Positions 26,922-34,888 of a stretch of DNA of 64,000 nucleotides are shown in pieces (the first letter of the stretch is position 1; each line of letters opens with the position of its first letter). Position numbers and translations under genes: made by a program. The notes beneath the pieces are model-generated. The model was not told where the DNA came from. It did not search any database and was given only the letters and a program-made list of their open reading frames with translations. The DNA is from Vibrio sp. JPW-9-11-11. Its GTDB lineage: Bacteria; Pseudomonadota; Gammaproteobacteria; Enterobacterales; Vibrionaceae. The stretch lies in NCBI RefSeq assembly GCF_013369335.1, contig NZ_SZQJ01000004.1:124001-188000 (forward strand), given 5' to 3'.

Positions 26922-27482
26922 TTACGACCTAGCAACAGAGACCAAGGCATCGATGGCGGCATGGTGCTGGGGTGAAACTCCGGCTAGGTTGCCATATTTG
27001 GGCTGGTGACGGTCATTTTCTAACGGGAAATGCCAGCCAACCGTGTGCTCAACAAACTGTTTAGCGAACTGCTCTGAGATCTCCAAACACCCCGCGAGTA
27101 CAGTGTCGACATAGGTTTGCATGATGGGGCTGAGTGAACAAGGAGGCTCGGGGTTGTCTTTAATATAGACCCATACTGTGTCTTGCCGAGTAAGCGCAAG
27201 AGGCGTATCAAGTTGTTGCGCGTTAATGACGACTCGGTGATAACCGCGCTCACGACGATCAAATTCTGCTAGCCCTTGTTCATCGACTTCCAGCACTACT
27301 CCATTAACTTGTCCCTGACCTTTATCGACCACCAAAGGGGAAAGGATATAGCTGTCATCCACTTTACCCCAGTAACGCGTAAACCCATGGGCGGTGGAAG
27401 GAACGGCGGTAGACGTTTGTCCGGTTAGTTGACGTGATGCCGAGTTCATCAGGCTACCGTAACCAAAAATATACTGAGCCAT
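26922..27482 (-). CDS. gamma-glutamylcyclotransferase-fold protein
   Basis: 186 residues. The opening FGYGSLMN is the nucleotide-like loop of the GGCT fold, and EFDRRERGY (about residues 73-81) supplies the likely catalytic glutamate. Families with this fold release 5-oxoproline from gamma-glutamyl amines or peptides. Which one is used here cannot be told: the ChaC-specific layout is not clear, and its length is between GGACT and ChaC proteins. GGAGAGAG precedes the ATG. It shares a terminator with the reductase gene and is alone in its unit. Confidence 0.8.
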   Translation of the reverse strand: MAQYIFGYGSLMNSASRQLTGQTSTAVPSTAHGFTRYWGKVDDSYILSPLVVDKGQGQVNGVVLEVDEQGLAEFDRRERGYHRVVINAQQLDTPLALTRQDTVWVYIKDNPEPPCSLSPIMQTYVDTVLAGCLEISEQFAKQFVEHTVGWHFPLENDRHQPKYGNLAGVSPQHHAAIDALVSVARS

Positions 27483-27573
27483 TCTCTCTCCTTGTTCGCG
27501 GTATTAATGGTAACGATAAGCTAACAGTTTTGTGGTGAAATGGAAGGGGTAAAAAGAGCACTAAAATGTCTTT

Positions 27574-27602
27574 TTGACACGTTTTAATTGAGTCTTTATG
27601 AC
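27574..27602 (+). promoter_or_regulatory. predicted sigma-70 promoter of nnrS
   Basis: TTGACA at 27574-27579, a 17-bp spacer, and TATGAC at 27597-27602. Transcription would start about 115 bp before the GTG start codon, leaving a leader with ATCAATCAGTTGG and an AGGAG site. No clear NsrR or FNR full site was found. Confidence 0.5.
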
Positions 27603-27724
27603 TCGCGTTTGTGTGGTTTTTATTTTTAGTTATTTAAAATCAATCAGTTGGAGGTTGGAATGTTTCTTGCGAAACAGGGAGCGGTAATTTTCTTGTCAAG
27701 TATTACACTGTTTAGGAGTTTTTC

Positions 27725-28909
27725 GTGCTCAATATCACTGACACCCGTATCGAACAAGCGATTCCACCACTGCTGCGTTTGGGATTTCGGCCTTTCTTTT
27801 TGCTCGGTGCCTTATATGCCCCGTTAGCGGTCATTGCATGGATATGGATGCTGCAGCACGGTCAACCTAGCGCGCTGCAAGTCCCCGCTTTATGGTGGCA
27901 TGTTCACGAAATGTTGTTTGGCTTTGCGATGGCGATAGTGGTGGGTTTCGTGTTAACGGCAGTGCAGAACTGGACGGGTATCAATGGGACTAAGCGCTAT
28001 CGATTGGCCTGTTTGGTTGGGTTATGGCTGGCGCCGCGTCTCCTCCTATGGACGCCAGTTCCTTTATGGATCACCGCATCGTTAGAGGCCTTGTTTATCG
28101 CCTTTGCCGCGTTTGAAGTGGCGAGTCGAGTGATTAAAGCGAAAGGCTGGCGTAATCTTTTTTTTGTTCCACTTTTTCTGCTGGCGATGGCGGCGAACTT
28201 TGCCAGCTATGCAACGATCAAAGGTCTGCCACCATTCCCATCCTCCGCCGTTTGGCAAGCGATGTTATGGTGGTTTACTTTACTGCTCTCTGTGATGGGC
28301 GCGAGAGTGATTCCGTTTTTTACCGCCAGACGGTTTGATTTTGCGAAACCGCAGCCTTTAATTTGGCTCGATTGGTGTGCCAATGTCCCGTTGGTTGGCT
28401 TGTTTGTGTTGTGCTTTTTTCCAGTGACTTTTGCTCAAGTTGGCTCTGGATTGATGCTAGTTGCGGGGGCAGCGCAATTGATACGCTTGCTGCGCTGGAA
28501 ACCGTGGCGCACCTTGAGTGAACCTTTGGTGTGGTCACTGCATCTGACCTATTTATGCATTCCGCTGAGCTTATTGCTGCGAGGGGCGCTTGGTCAAACG
28601 TTCGCCAGCCATAACATGTTGCATTTGTTTGCGATTGGCGGGTTGGGAGGAGTGATACTCGCGATGATTGCACGCGTGACCATGGGGCACACCGGACGCG
28701 CTATTTATCAAGGGCCAAACATGAGTGCGGCGTTTATCGCTCTCTTTGCTGCTGCCGTGGTGCGCAGTATCGCTGTCGCTTGGCTACCGCAGTACTTTGT
28801 CCAGTGGGTAGCGCTCAGCGGGCTACTTTGGGTACTCGCTTTTACTCTCTATTTGTTCCATTTTGCGCCCATGTTACTCAAACCGCGTATTGATGGACAC
28901 CCGGGATAG
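27725..28909 (+). CDS. nnrS: NnrS family membrane protein
   Basis: Haem- and copper-containing integral membrane protein family linked to protection from nitric oxide. This one has 394 residues, about twelve hydrophobic segments and several conserved histidines: LWWHVHEMLFGFAMAI near residue 60, and SHNMLHLFAIGGLGGVILAM followed by TMGHTG near residue 300. It starts at GTG behind AGGAG. It is a stand-alone gene. No NO-responsive regulator is adjacent. Confidence 0.9.
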   Translation: MLNITDTRIEQAIPPLLRLGFRPFFLLGALYAPLAVIAWIWMLQHGQPSALQVPALWWHVHEMLFGFAMAIVVGFVLTAVQNWTGINGTKRYRLACLVGLWLAPRLLLWTPVPLWITASLEALFIAFAAFEVASRVIKAKGWRNLFFVPLFLLAMAANFASYATIKGLPPFPSSAVWQAMLWWFTLLLSVMGARVIPFFTARRFDFAKPQPLIWLDWCANVPLVGLFVLCFFPVTFAQVGSGLMLVAGAAQLIRLLRWKPWRTLSEPLVWSLHLTYLCIPLSLLLRGALGQTFASHNMLHLFAIGGLGGVILAMIARVTMGHTGRAIYQGPNMSAAFIALFAAAVVRSIAVAWLPQYFVQWVALSGLLWVLAFTLYLFHFAPMLLKPRIDGHPG

Positions 28910-28919
28910 CGCGTCGAAA

Positions 28920-28945
28920 AAAGGCTTGGTGGTCACCAAGCCTTT
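28920..28945. terminator. shared terminator of nnrS and glpD
   Basis: A 12-bp stem AAAGGCTTGGTG / CACCAAGCCTTT with a 2-nt loop. On the minus strand six T residues end the stem, so it serves glpD best; it can also end the convergent nnrS transcript. Confidence 0.85.
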
Positions 28946-28971
28946 GCTGACATTCGCTGCTTGGCGATGCG

Positions 28972-30525
28972 CTAACTCACTTGAGACAGTTTCACCGGGT
29001 CATGCTCTTGCTTGCTCGCTAAGTAGTCCGCTAGGGATTGTTGTTCTTCGCTTGAAAGATATAGACCTAGTTTGGTTCGACGCCAAATGAGATCGTCTAG
29101 AGTACGTACCATTTCATGCTCAACCAGATAATCGACTTCTCGTTGATAGACGCCGTGTGCTGAGCGTGAGAACTCTTTCCCCATCTCTTGCTGGTTGCTC
29201 ACGTTGGCGAGTAACTGCCAAGTGTAAGTACCAAATTGGGTGACGTATCTCAGTATTAATGCTTGAGGAAGCCATGGGTAATTTGCGTGGATCATTTCTG
29301 CTAGTTGTTCGCGTGTACAACTGAAGTTGCCCCCAGGCAGTGCGTGATCCGCTGTCCACGTATTGCCCATATGAGAAAGATATGGCTTTAGCTTGGCCAG
29401 TGCTGCTTCACCAAGCTTACGGTAGGTCGTTAACTTGCCGCCAAAAATGGATAACAATGGCGCTTGGTCGAGTTCTGCTTCCAGTTCAAGCGTGTAGTCG
29501 CGTGTGATGGCTTGAGGCGAATCGGACTCATCATCGCACAATGGGCGAACACCACTGTAGCTCCACACCACATCCTCATTGCTGAGTTGTTTAACAAAGT
29601 GCTGATTTACGATGTCGAGTAAATAGTCGATTTCGTTTTGATCAATAGCGACTTTACGTGGATCGCCCTGATATTCGACATCGGTGGTCCCTATGATCGA
29701 GAAGCGATCCAAGTATGGAATCATAAATACGATGCGATGGTCTTGATTTTGTAGAATGTAGGCTTGTGGCTCATCATGAATGCGCGGCACGACAATATGT
29801 GAGCCTTTGATCAAGCGAATATTGCGTGGTGAAGCCTGCTCGAGACCGTCGTCAAAGAACTGTTTCACCCAAGGGCCAGCAGCGTTTACCAGAGCTTTGG
29901 CTTTGCGAGTAAATTGCTCGCCTGTAATGGCATCTTTTATCGAAACGTGCCAAATATCGCCGACGCGACGGGCATTCTCTACGCGGCAATAGTTACGAAT
30001 CTCTGCGCCGTTTTCTTGCGCTGCGAGTACGTTGAGTAACACCAAGCGTGCGTCATCAACCCAGCAATCTGAGTATTCGAATCCTTTTTTCATTTCTGGT
30101 TTCAGCAAGCCTGATTGGCTCAGATCAATTCCTTCACTGGCAGGCAGTGTGGTTCGCTTTCCTAAGTGATCGTACAGGAACAAGCCACAGCGAATCATCC
30201 ATGCTGGGCGCAAGAAAGGTCGGTGTGGCAAGCGAAAACGCATTGGCTGGGCGACGTGAGGTGCTTTCTTTAAAAGCACCTCTCGCTCTGCCAGTGCTTC
30301 TGAGACCAAACGAAACTCATAGTGTTCTAGGTAACGTAATCCACCGTGGATCAACTTCGAGCTTGCGGATGACGTTGCAGAAGCAAAGTCTTGCGCTTCA
30401 AAGAGTCCGACGGAAAGACCTCTTCCCGCTGCATCCGCTGCGATTCCCGCGCCATTAATACCACCACCAATGATGATCAAATCGAAAGTTTTGTCTGTAT
30501 TTACTGCGTTTGAACTGATACCCAT
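28972..30525 (-). CDS. glpD: aerobic glycerol-3-phosphate dehydrogenase
   Basis: Peripheral inner-membrane flavoenzyme of 517 residues that oxidises sn-glycerol 3-phosphate to dihydroxyacetone phosphate and passes electrons to quinone. The FAD-binding GGGINGAGIAADAAGRG lies at about residues 17-33, followed by SSKLIHGGLRYLEHYEF, a DAO-type core with GTTDVEYQGDP, and IFGGKLTTYRKLGE near residue 360. The C-terminal domain (about 400-510) is the helical DAO_C. Last gene of the glp cluster on the minus strand, behind its own promoter with GlpR-like half-sites. Confidence 0.95.
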   Translation of the reverse strand: MGISSNAVNTDKTFDLIIIGGGINGAGIAADAAGRGLSVGLFEAQDFASATSSASSKLIHGGLRYLEHYEFRLVSEALAEREVLLKKAPHVAQPMRFRLPHRPFLRPAWMIRCGLFLYDHLGKRTTLPASEGIDLSQSGLLKPEMKKGFEYSDCWVDDARLVLLNVLAAQENGAEIRNYCRVENARRVGDIWHVSIKDAITGEQFTRKAKALVNAAGPWVKQFFDDGLEQASPRNIRLIKGSHIVVPRIHDEPQAYILQNQDHRIVFMIPYLDRFSIIGTTDVEYQGDPRKVAIDQNEIDYLLDIVNQHFVKQLSNEDVVWSYSGVRPLCDDESDSPQAITRDYTLELEAELDQAPLLSIFGGKLTTYRKLGEAALAKLKPYLSHMGNTWTADHALPGGNFSCTREQLAEMIHANYPWLPQALILRYVTQFGTYTWQLLANVSNQQEMGKEFSRSAHGVYQREVDYLVEHEMVRTLDDLIWRRTKLGLYLSSEEQQSLADYLASKQEHDPVKLSQVS

Positions 30526-30544
30526 AAAAATCCATGATCCTATT

Positions 30545-30645
30545 TTGAGCGAACGAGCATTTTTGAACTGGGTATAATCCTATAATAGCTTTCGTTTTGG
30601 ATCACTATTTATTTTCGTTTATGAGCGTTTGTGTGGTTTGAGCAT
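30545..30645 (-). promoter_or_regulatory. glpD promoter region with GlpR-like half-sites
   Basis: Read on the minus strand, ATGCTCA at 30645-30639, an 18-bp dyad at 30628-30611 (ACGCTCATAAACGAAAAT) and ATGCTCGTTCGCTCAA at 30560-30545 all fit an AYKYTCR half-site, close to the ATGTTCG half-site known for E. coli GlpR. The same motif recurs before glpR and glpK. A -10-like TATTATAGG lies between the sites. Confidence 0.6.
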
Positions 30646-30674
30646 AAAAAAACCTCTATATGAACATAGAGGTT
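30646..30674 (-). terminator. terminator of glpR
   Basis: A 9-bp stem AACCTCTAT / ATAGAGGTT with a 6-nt loop, followed on the minus strand by TTTTTTT. It separates glpR from the glpD promoter. Confidence 0.88.
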
Positions 30675-30701
30675 GGTTGTTTGTTGTCAGTAAGTAACTA
30701 T

Positions 30702-31481
30702 TTAGCGTACTTGAGTCTTGTCGATGACTTGCAGAGGAATAGAGTGTTCACTCAAGATAGACAGAATCTGTTTTGGTGGTTGTTGGTCGGTGAAAAGCAT
30801 ATGCAGTTGGGAGATATTCCCTAATTTCACCATAGCATTGCGGCCAAATTTTGAGTGATCGACGGCAAGAAACACGCGACGACTGTTCTCAATGATCGCC
30901 TGTTTTACTCTCACTTCGTGATAATCAAAGTCGAGTAGTGAGCCGTCAAAGTCGATACCACTAATTCCTAAGATACCGAAGTCGAGGCGAAATTGTTTAA
31001 TAAAGTCGAGCGTGGCTTCACCGACAATACCGCCATCGCGATTGCGTACTTCGCCACCGGCTAAGATCACTTTAAACTCTGGGTTGGCAAGCAAAATAGT
31101 CGCAACATTGATGTTGTTCGTGACGACGCGCAGTTGTTTATGGTGCTTACAAAGCGCACGTGCGATCGCTTCTGGTGTTGTGCCAATATCAATGAACAAG
31201 GTCGCGCCGTCGGGAATATGCTTGGCCACTTCTTCGGCAATGACATCTTTTTCATTAAAGTTCATGCTTTTACGGGTGCTGTAAGAGGTATTCTCTGAAC
31301 TCAATGGGATAGTCGCACCGCCATGATAGCGACGAATTTTGTTATCATCTGCTAACTCGTTCAGGTCGCGACGTATGGTTTGCGGGCTAACATTAAACTT
31401 CTCTACCAGTTCGTCGGTACTGACATAGCCCTGCTTCTGGACTAACGCGATAATCTGCTGGTGGCGTGGAATCTGTTTCAC
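30702..31481 (-). CDS. glpR: glycerol-3-phosphate regulon repressor GlpR
   Basis: DeoR-family repressor of 259 residues. The N-terminal helix-turn-helix is GYVSTDELVEKFNVSPQTIRRDL (about 14-36; signature core VSPQTIRRDLNEL). The sugar-phosphate sensor domain follows (about 75-235), with GTTPEAIARAL and GEVRNRDGGIVGEATLDF. It should release DNA when glycerol 3-phosphate binds. It starts at GTG behind AGGGAG. It lies between glpK and glpD but in a separate unit, with GlpR-like half-sites upstream suggesting self-control. Confidence 0.92.
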   Translation of the reverse strand: MKQIPRHQQIIALVQKQGYVSTDELVEKFNVSPQTIRRDLNELADDNKIRRYHGGATIPLSSENTSYSTRKSMNFNEKDVIAEEVAKHIPDGATLFIDIGTTPEAIARALCKHHKQLRVVTNNINVATILLANPEFKVILAGGEVRNRDGGIVGEATLDFIKQFRLDFGILGISGIDFDGSLLDFDYHEVRVKQAIIENSRRVFLAVDHSKFGRNAMVKLGNISQLHMLFTDQQPPKQILSILSEHSIPLQVIDKTQVR

Positions 31482-31508
31482 TAAATACTCCCTAGTTAAG
31501 CACGATAA

Positions 31509-31545
31509 ATGCTCATAACACCAAATTCGAAAATAAATATGCTCA
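31509..31545 (-). promoter_or_regulatory. GlpR-like half-sites upstream of glpR
   Basis: ATGCTCA occurs at 31509-31515 and again at 31539-31545, with TTCGAAAA at 31526-31533 between them. These match the half-sites before glpD and glpK and lie 28-64 bp upstream of the glpR start, so they suggest autoregulation. Confidence 0.5.
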
Positions 31546-31606
31546 GTATTGTGCGCGAATTAGCGCGTTGTGAGAAGCCAGTATCGAGTGGAATCGGTGG
31601 CATGAC

Positions 31607-31639
31607 GCAAAAAGAGCGCGATACACGCGCTCTTTTTGC
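31607..31639 (-). terminator. terminator of glpK
   Basis: A perfect 14-bp stem GCAAAAAGAGCGCG / CGCGCTCTTTTTGC with a 5-nt loop, 24 bp after the glpK stop. The T-run is part of the stem on both strands. Confidence 0.85.
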
Positions 31640-31663
31640 ATTGGAATGAGTCTGTGGGCTTGA

Positions 31664-33184
31664 TTACTCGTCGTCTTCGCTGTGCATCTCGGCCCAGACT
31701 TGCGCACACTTGACCGCGCGCTTCCAGCCTTTATAGCGACGGTTGCGCTTCTCTTCGTCTTGGTGGGGGTCAAAGGTTCGGTCGAGTTGCGCTTTGTTTT
31801 TTAGCTCATCAATACTAGCCCAGTAACCGACAGCGAGGCCGGCGAGGTAGGCGGCGCCAAGCGCGGTGACTTCGGTGACTTGTGGTCGCAGCACTTGTGT
31901 ATCGAGTACGTCGGATTGAAACTGCATTAAAAAGTTGTTGGCAACCGCGCCGCCGTCGACACGTAAGTTGGCAAGCTTAATTCCGGAGTCTGCTTGCATT
32001 GCGTCAAGCACATCACGAGTCTGATAGGCGATGCCCTCTAGTGTAGCACGAATGATGTGATTAGCGCTGACTCCGCGAGTGAGCCCAACAATGGTTCCAC
32101 GCGCCCAAGCGTCCCAATAAGGGGCACCTAAGCCGGTAAAGGCAGGCACCACATACACACCATTTGACGTGTCGACCTTGGTCGCGAAGTATTCCGAGTC
32201 TTTCGCATCGGCCAGCAGTTTCATCTCATCGCGTAACCACTGGATCGCGGCACCGCCCATAAAGACCGCCCCTTCGAGCGCGTAAGAGGGCTCTCCATTT
32301 CGGCCACAGGCAAGAGTCGTCAGCAGCCCATGGGTCGAGGTCACTTTCTCTTGCCCGGTGTTCATCAATAGAAAACAACCCGTACCATAGGTGTTTTTGG
32401 CTTGACCTGCTTCGACACACATCTGACCATATAACGCGGCTTGTTGGTCTCCGGCAATCCCAGCGATCGGGATGCGAGTGCCGCCTTTACCGCCAATATT
32501 GGTTTGACCATACACTTCCGACGATCGTTTGACTTCAGGCATCATCGACGCTGGAATGCCGAGTTCATCGAGCAGTTTTTGATCCCAACATAAATCATTG
32601 ATATTGAATAACATGGTCCGTGAGGCGTTGGTATAGTCGGTGACATGCACTCGGCCTTGTGTCATCTTCCATACCAACCATGTATCCACGGTTCCAAATA
32701 GCAGTTTTCCCGCTTCAGCGTCTTCACGGGCGCCGTCGACATTATCTAAAATCCATTTCACTTTGGTGCCAGAGAAATATGGGTCGAGCAATAAGCCAGT
32801 ATTTTCGCGCACATACTCCTCTAACCCGCGCGCCTTAAGCTGTTCACACATCTCTGCAGTACGTCGGCACTGCCATACAATGGCGTTGTAAACAGGTTTT
32901 CCGGTCTCTTTATTCCAGACTATTGTGGTTTCACGTTGGTTGGTAATGCCGATAGCAGCAAGTTGGTCACTGCTGATCCCCGATTTGGCCAGAGTTTCGA
33001 TCAGGGTAGAGCTTTGTGTTGCCCAGATTTCTAGGGGATCATGCTCGACCCACCCTGACTGAGGATAGATTTGAGTGAATTCACGTTGCGAGATGCTAAC
33101 AATGTTTGCATCGTGATCCAGTATCACCGCGCGAGAGCTTGTTGTTCCTTGGTCTAGGGCAACAATGTACTTTTGCTCAGTCAT
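31664..33184 (-). CDS. glpK: glycerol kinase
   Basis: FGGY-family kinase of 506 residues that phosphorylates glycerol with ATP to sn-glycerol 3-phosphate. The N-terminal [13 protein letters not shown] is the phosphate-binding loop. Substrate contacts lie in [11 protein letters not shown] and the [13 protein letters not shown] segment, and the C-terminal FGGY signature region [20 protein letters not shown] is at about 360-380. AAGGA precedes the ATG. No glpF aquaglyceroporin gene adjoins it, unlike the E. coli glpFK operon, so glycerol entry must be encoded elsewhere or be unassisted. Confidence 0.95.
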   Translation of the reverse strand: MTEQKYIVALDQGTTSSRAVILDHDANIVSISQREFTQIYPQSGWVEHDPLEIWATQSSTLIETLAKSGISSDQLAAIGITNQRETTIVWNKETGKPVYNAIVWQCRRTAEMCEQLKARGLEEYVRENTGLLLDPYFSGTKVKWILDNVDGAREDAEAGKLLFGTVDTWLVWKMTQGRVHVTDYTNASRTMLFNINDLCWDQKLLDELGIPASMMPEVKRSSEVYGQTNIGGKGGTRIPIAGIAGDQQAALYGQMCVEAGQAKNTYGTGCFLLMNTGQEKVTSTHGLLTTLACGRNGEPSYALEGAVFMGGAAIQWLRDEMKLLADAKDSEYFATKVDTSNGVYVVPAFTGLGAPYWDAWARGTIVGLTRGVSANHIIRATLEGIAYQTRDVLDAMQADSGIKLANLRVDGGAVANNFLMQFQSDVLDTQVLRPQVTEVTALGAAYLAGLAVGYWASIDELKNKAQLDRTFDPHQDEEKRNRRYKGWKRAVKCAQVWAEMHSEDDE

Positions 33185-33329
33185 GGTAAGAATCCTTTTG
33201 TTTCATTATTACTATTTTAGCTAATCTTGGCTTGCTTATCGTTTGAGCGCGGTTGAGCGAATTCGATGTCTGGTAGCAGCTGATTGGTGTAGTCCCTATT
33301 TACACCGTTTAATTTTGCACAAATAGCCA

Positions 33330-33377
33330 CACTCGAAAATAAACGAACATTAAAAATGAGTGTTTGAGCATAAAAAT
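33330..33377 (-). promoter_or_regulatory. GlpR-like operators upstream of glpK
   Basis: Read on the minus strand, ATGTTCGTTTATTTTCGAGTG at 33350-33330 (20-base core shown in part: ATGTTCG ... CGAGTG) matches the E. coli GlpR half-site ATGTTCG. A second ATGCTCAAACACTCAT lies at 33373-33358. Both are about 150-190 bp from the glpK start, leaving a long leader or another promoter closer in. The rest of 33185-33465 shows no gene. Confidence 0.55.
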
Positions 33378-33465
33378 GTCAATGAAATGTTATCCAGAGG
33401 CGCGAGGTGAGATGAAACATCGCCAAAATGGAAAAGCGGTGTGTTCGAAAGCCGATTATGGATTG

Positions 33466-33990
33466 TTAAGACTCGCCCAGTAACACGCGATATTTGTACT
33501 CAAGCTCTTCCAGCGCAAGCTGCATATCAGGCACCTCTTTGCTTAAGTGACTGATCAGAGTCATGAAGTAACAATCTAGGATCACTGGCATTTTATTGAT
33601 CACTGAAGCGGGAAGGATAGTGGTTTCAAACAGAGACTGGTTGAATGATTGGTAGTAATCCATGTCCCAGATTACTTCTTTAAGTAATGCTCGGCTGAGA
33701 TTGATATTCGCAAAGTAATAGCCGTAGTAAGTTCGCGCTAACTGCATGCCTAGCTCAAGAGCATCCTGAGAAGGTGAGTTTAATGCTTGCTGTGAAAGAT
33801 CTGCCAGTTGGCTCAACATACCTTCACGCAGAATCGCTAGTTTGGTGTCAAAGTGGCTGAATACTGTGCCGTCAGCAACCCCAGCATGCCGAGCTATCTG
33901 ACGAGTTGATGTTTCTTGATAACCTTGAGTTTCAAATAGTTGCCATGCAGCGGTGAGAATTTTTTGTCTTGTTTGTTCTCGTTTACTCAT
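33466..33990 (-). CDS. TetR-family repressor
   Basis: 174 residues from ATG 33990. The N-terminal helix-turn-helix (about 8-55) contains TSTRQIARHAGVADGTVFSHF, a standard TetR signature; the C-terminal ligand domain is not assignable. The open frame extends to 34086, but that extension is encoded by the operator repeats and would add a non-family tail, so the inner start is chosen. It is divergent from a small two-gene membrane operon. Three palindromic sites fill the gap, so it almost certainly represses that operon and itself. The inducer is unknown. Confidence 0.88.
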   Translation of the reverse strand: MSKREQTRQKILTAAWQLFETQGYQETSTRQIARHAGVADGTVFSHFDTKLAILREGMLSQLADLSQQALNSPSQDALELGMQLARTYYGYYFANINLSRALLKEVIWDMDYYQSFNQSLFETTILPASVINKMPVILDCYFMTLISHLSKEVPDMQLALEELEYKYRVLLGES

Positions 33991-34042
33991 CATTGTCTCA
34001 GCTTTAAACCTTATCTGAGAATCATACGCTTTGGCAGATAAT

Positions 34043-34107
34043 TTGACAAACTGAGCGCGCTCATTTATAAAACTGAGCGCGCTCATTTATAAAATTGAGC
34101 GTGCTCA
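34043..34107 (+). promoter_or_regulatory. promoter overlapped by three tandem TetR-type operators
   Basis: Perfect palindromes TGAGCGCGCTCA lie at 34052-34063 and 34074-34085, and a variant TGAGCGTGCTCA at 34096-34107. They start exactly 22 bp apart and are separated by TTTATAAAAT-type linkers, two helical turns per unit. A near-ideal sigma-70 promoter, TTGACA 34043-34048 and TATAAA 34066-34071 with a 17-bp spacer, has the first operator inside its spacer. Occupancy would therefore block RNA polymerase. The direction is toward the gene at 34133. Confidence 0.85.
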
Positions 34108-34132
34108 TTTTTAATAAATATTAAGGCTTGCT

Positions 34133-34330
34133 ATGGAAAGTATAATTCGAACTCCCATCATTCAGTTATGTCGTTGGCTGATATTCATCCCTGGGCTTTT
34201 TTGTTTCTCTTACCTGCTACGGCCGTTGCTTATGCTGATCTTAATTTCTGGCGCATTGGCGTTTTTAGCCGTTATTGGCGGTAAAGAAGTACGAAGTGCA
34301 CTAAAACAGATGATCAAGGAGTTGATATGA
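34133..34330 (+). CDS. small membrane protein of a TetR-controlled operon
   Basis: 65 residues with two hydrophobic segments (about 14-30 and 32-48, PLLMLILISGALAFLAVIGG) and a basic C-terminus KEVRSALKQMIKELI. No family recognised. It is the first gene behind the operator-covered promoter. Its stop overlaps the next start by four bases (ATGA), which supports its being a real, co-translated gene. Confidence 0.75.
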   Translation: MESIIRTPIIQLCRWLIFIPGLFCFSYLLRPLLMLILISGALAFLAVIGGKEVRSALKQMIKELI

Positions 34331-34830
34331 GTAAGGTGGTTTGTGGAGGAGTGCCTGCCCATAGCCAACTCAGTGGTCGTCAAAGCAAACGAGGCTTTAG
34401 CGACAGCCTGAGCTTTTCATTTGACGATCCGAACCTTAGTCCAGCGCAAGTGTATGTGAATATATTTGCTCAGTTGCCAGCTGTTGTTACCGCTATGATG
34501 GCTTTGAGAAACCGGCTTGTACGGCCGTTAGGCTTTGCCGTTTCGTCTGAGCCAGAGGTACTGAGCGTAGAGCTGTTGGAGCAAGGGAAATCGGCCGGAC
34601 TTCATCAGGTCGAGTGGCTATCCGATGAGGAAATAATATGCACTTCACAGGACAGACATATGCAGGTGAGCTTGTCGTTACTCAAAAGTGGTGCAGGTCA
34701 GTTTACCTTATCGACTTTGGTGAAGACCTACACTTGGATAGGCTACATTTATCTACTGGTGATTATTCCTTTTCACAAAGTGATTGCATTAGCGAGCGTT
34801 CGCAGCGCGCTAAAACGAGCGGAAAGCTAA
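34327..34830 (+). CDS. DUF2867-like protein
   Basis: 167 residues. The layout (N-terminal DSLSFSFDDPNLSPAQVYVNIF, a central ALRNRLVRPLGF, a C-terminal LVKTYTWIGYIYLLVIIPFHK) is what I know from DUF2867 proteins, which have no assigned reaction. One hydrophobic stretch near residues 134-150 could be a membrane anchor. It is translationally coupled to the 65-residue membrane protein. With a divergent TetR repressor, the pair looks like an inducible response unit, perhaps to a membrane-active compound; this last point is conjecture. Confidence 0.7.
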   Translation: MSKVVCGGVPAHSQLSGRQSKRGFSDSLSFSFDDPNLSPAQVYVNIFAQLPAVVTAMMALRNRLVRPLGFAVSSEPEVLSVELLEQGKSAGLHQVEWLSDEEIICTSQDRHMQVSLSLLKSGAGQFTLSTLVKTYTWIGYIYLLVIIPFHKVIALASVRSALKRAES

Positions 34831-34842
34831 TCAGGTGGAAAC

Positions 34843-34870
34843 AAAAAAGCCGAGCAACAGTGCCCGGCTT
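34843..34870 (-). terminator. terminator of dapD
   Basis: A 10-bp stem AAGCCGAGCA / TGCCCGGCTT (one mismatch-type pair) with a 4-nt loop. On the minus strand it runs into TTTTTTG. It lies about 20 bp after the dapD stop. Confidence 0.85.
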
Positions 34871-34888
34871 AATCCATTTCGGCTGTGG

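Noticed and set aside
30048..30458. 136-codon plus-strand frame opposite glpD
   Set aside because: Antisense shadow of the FAD-binding region; no ribosome site or recognisable domain.
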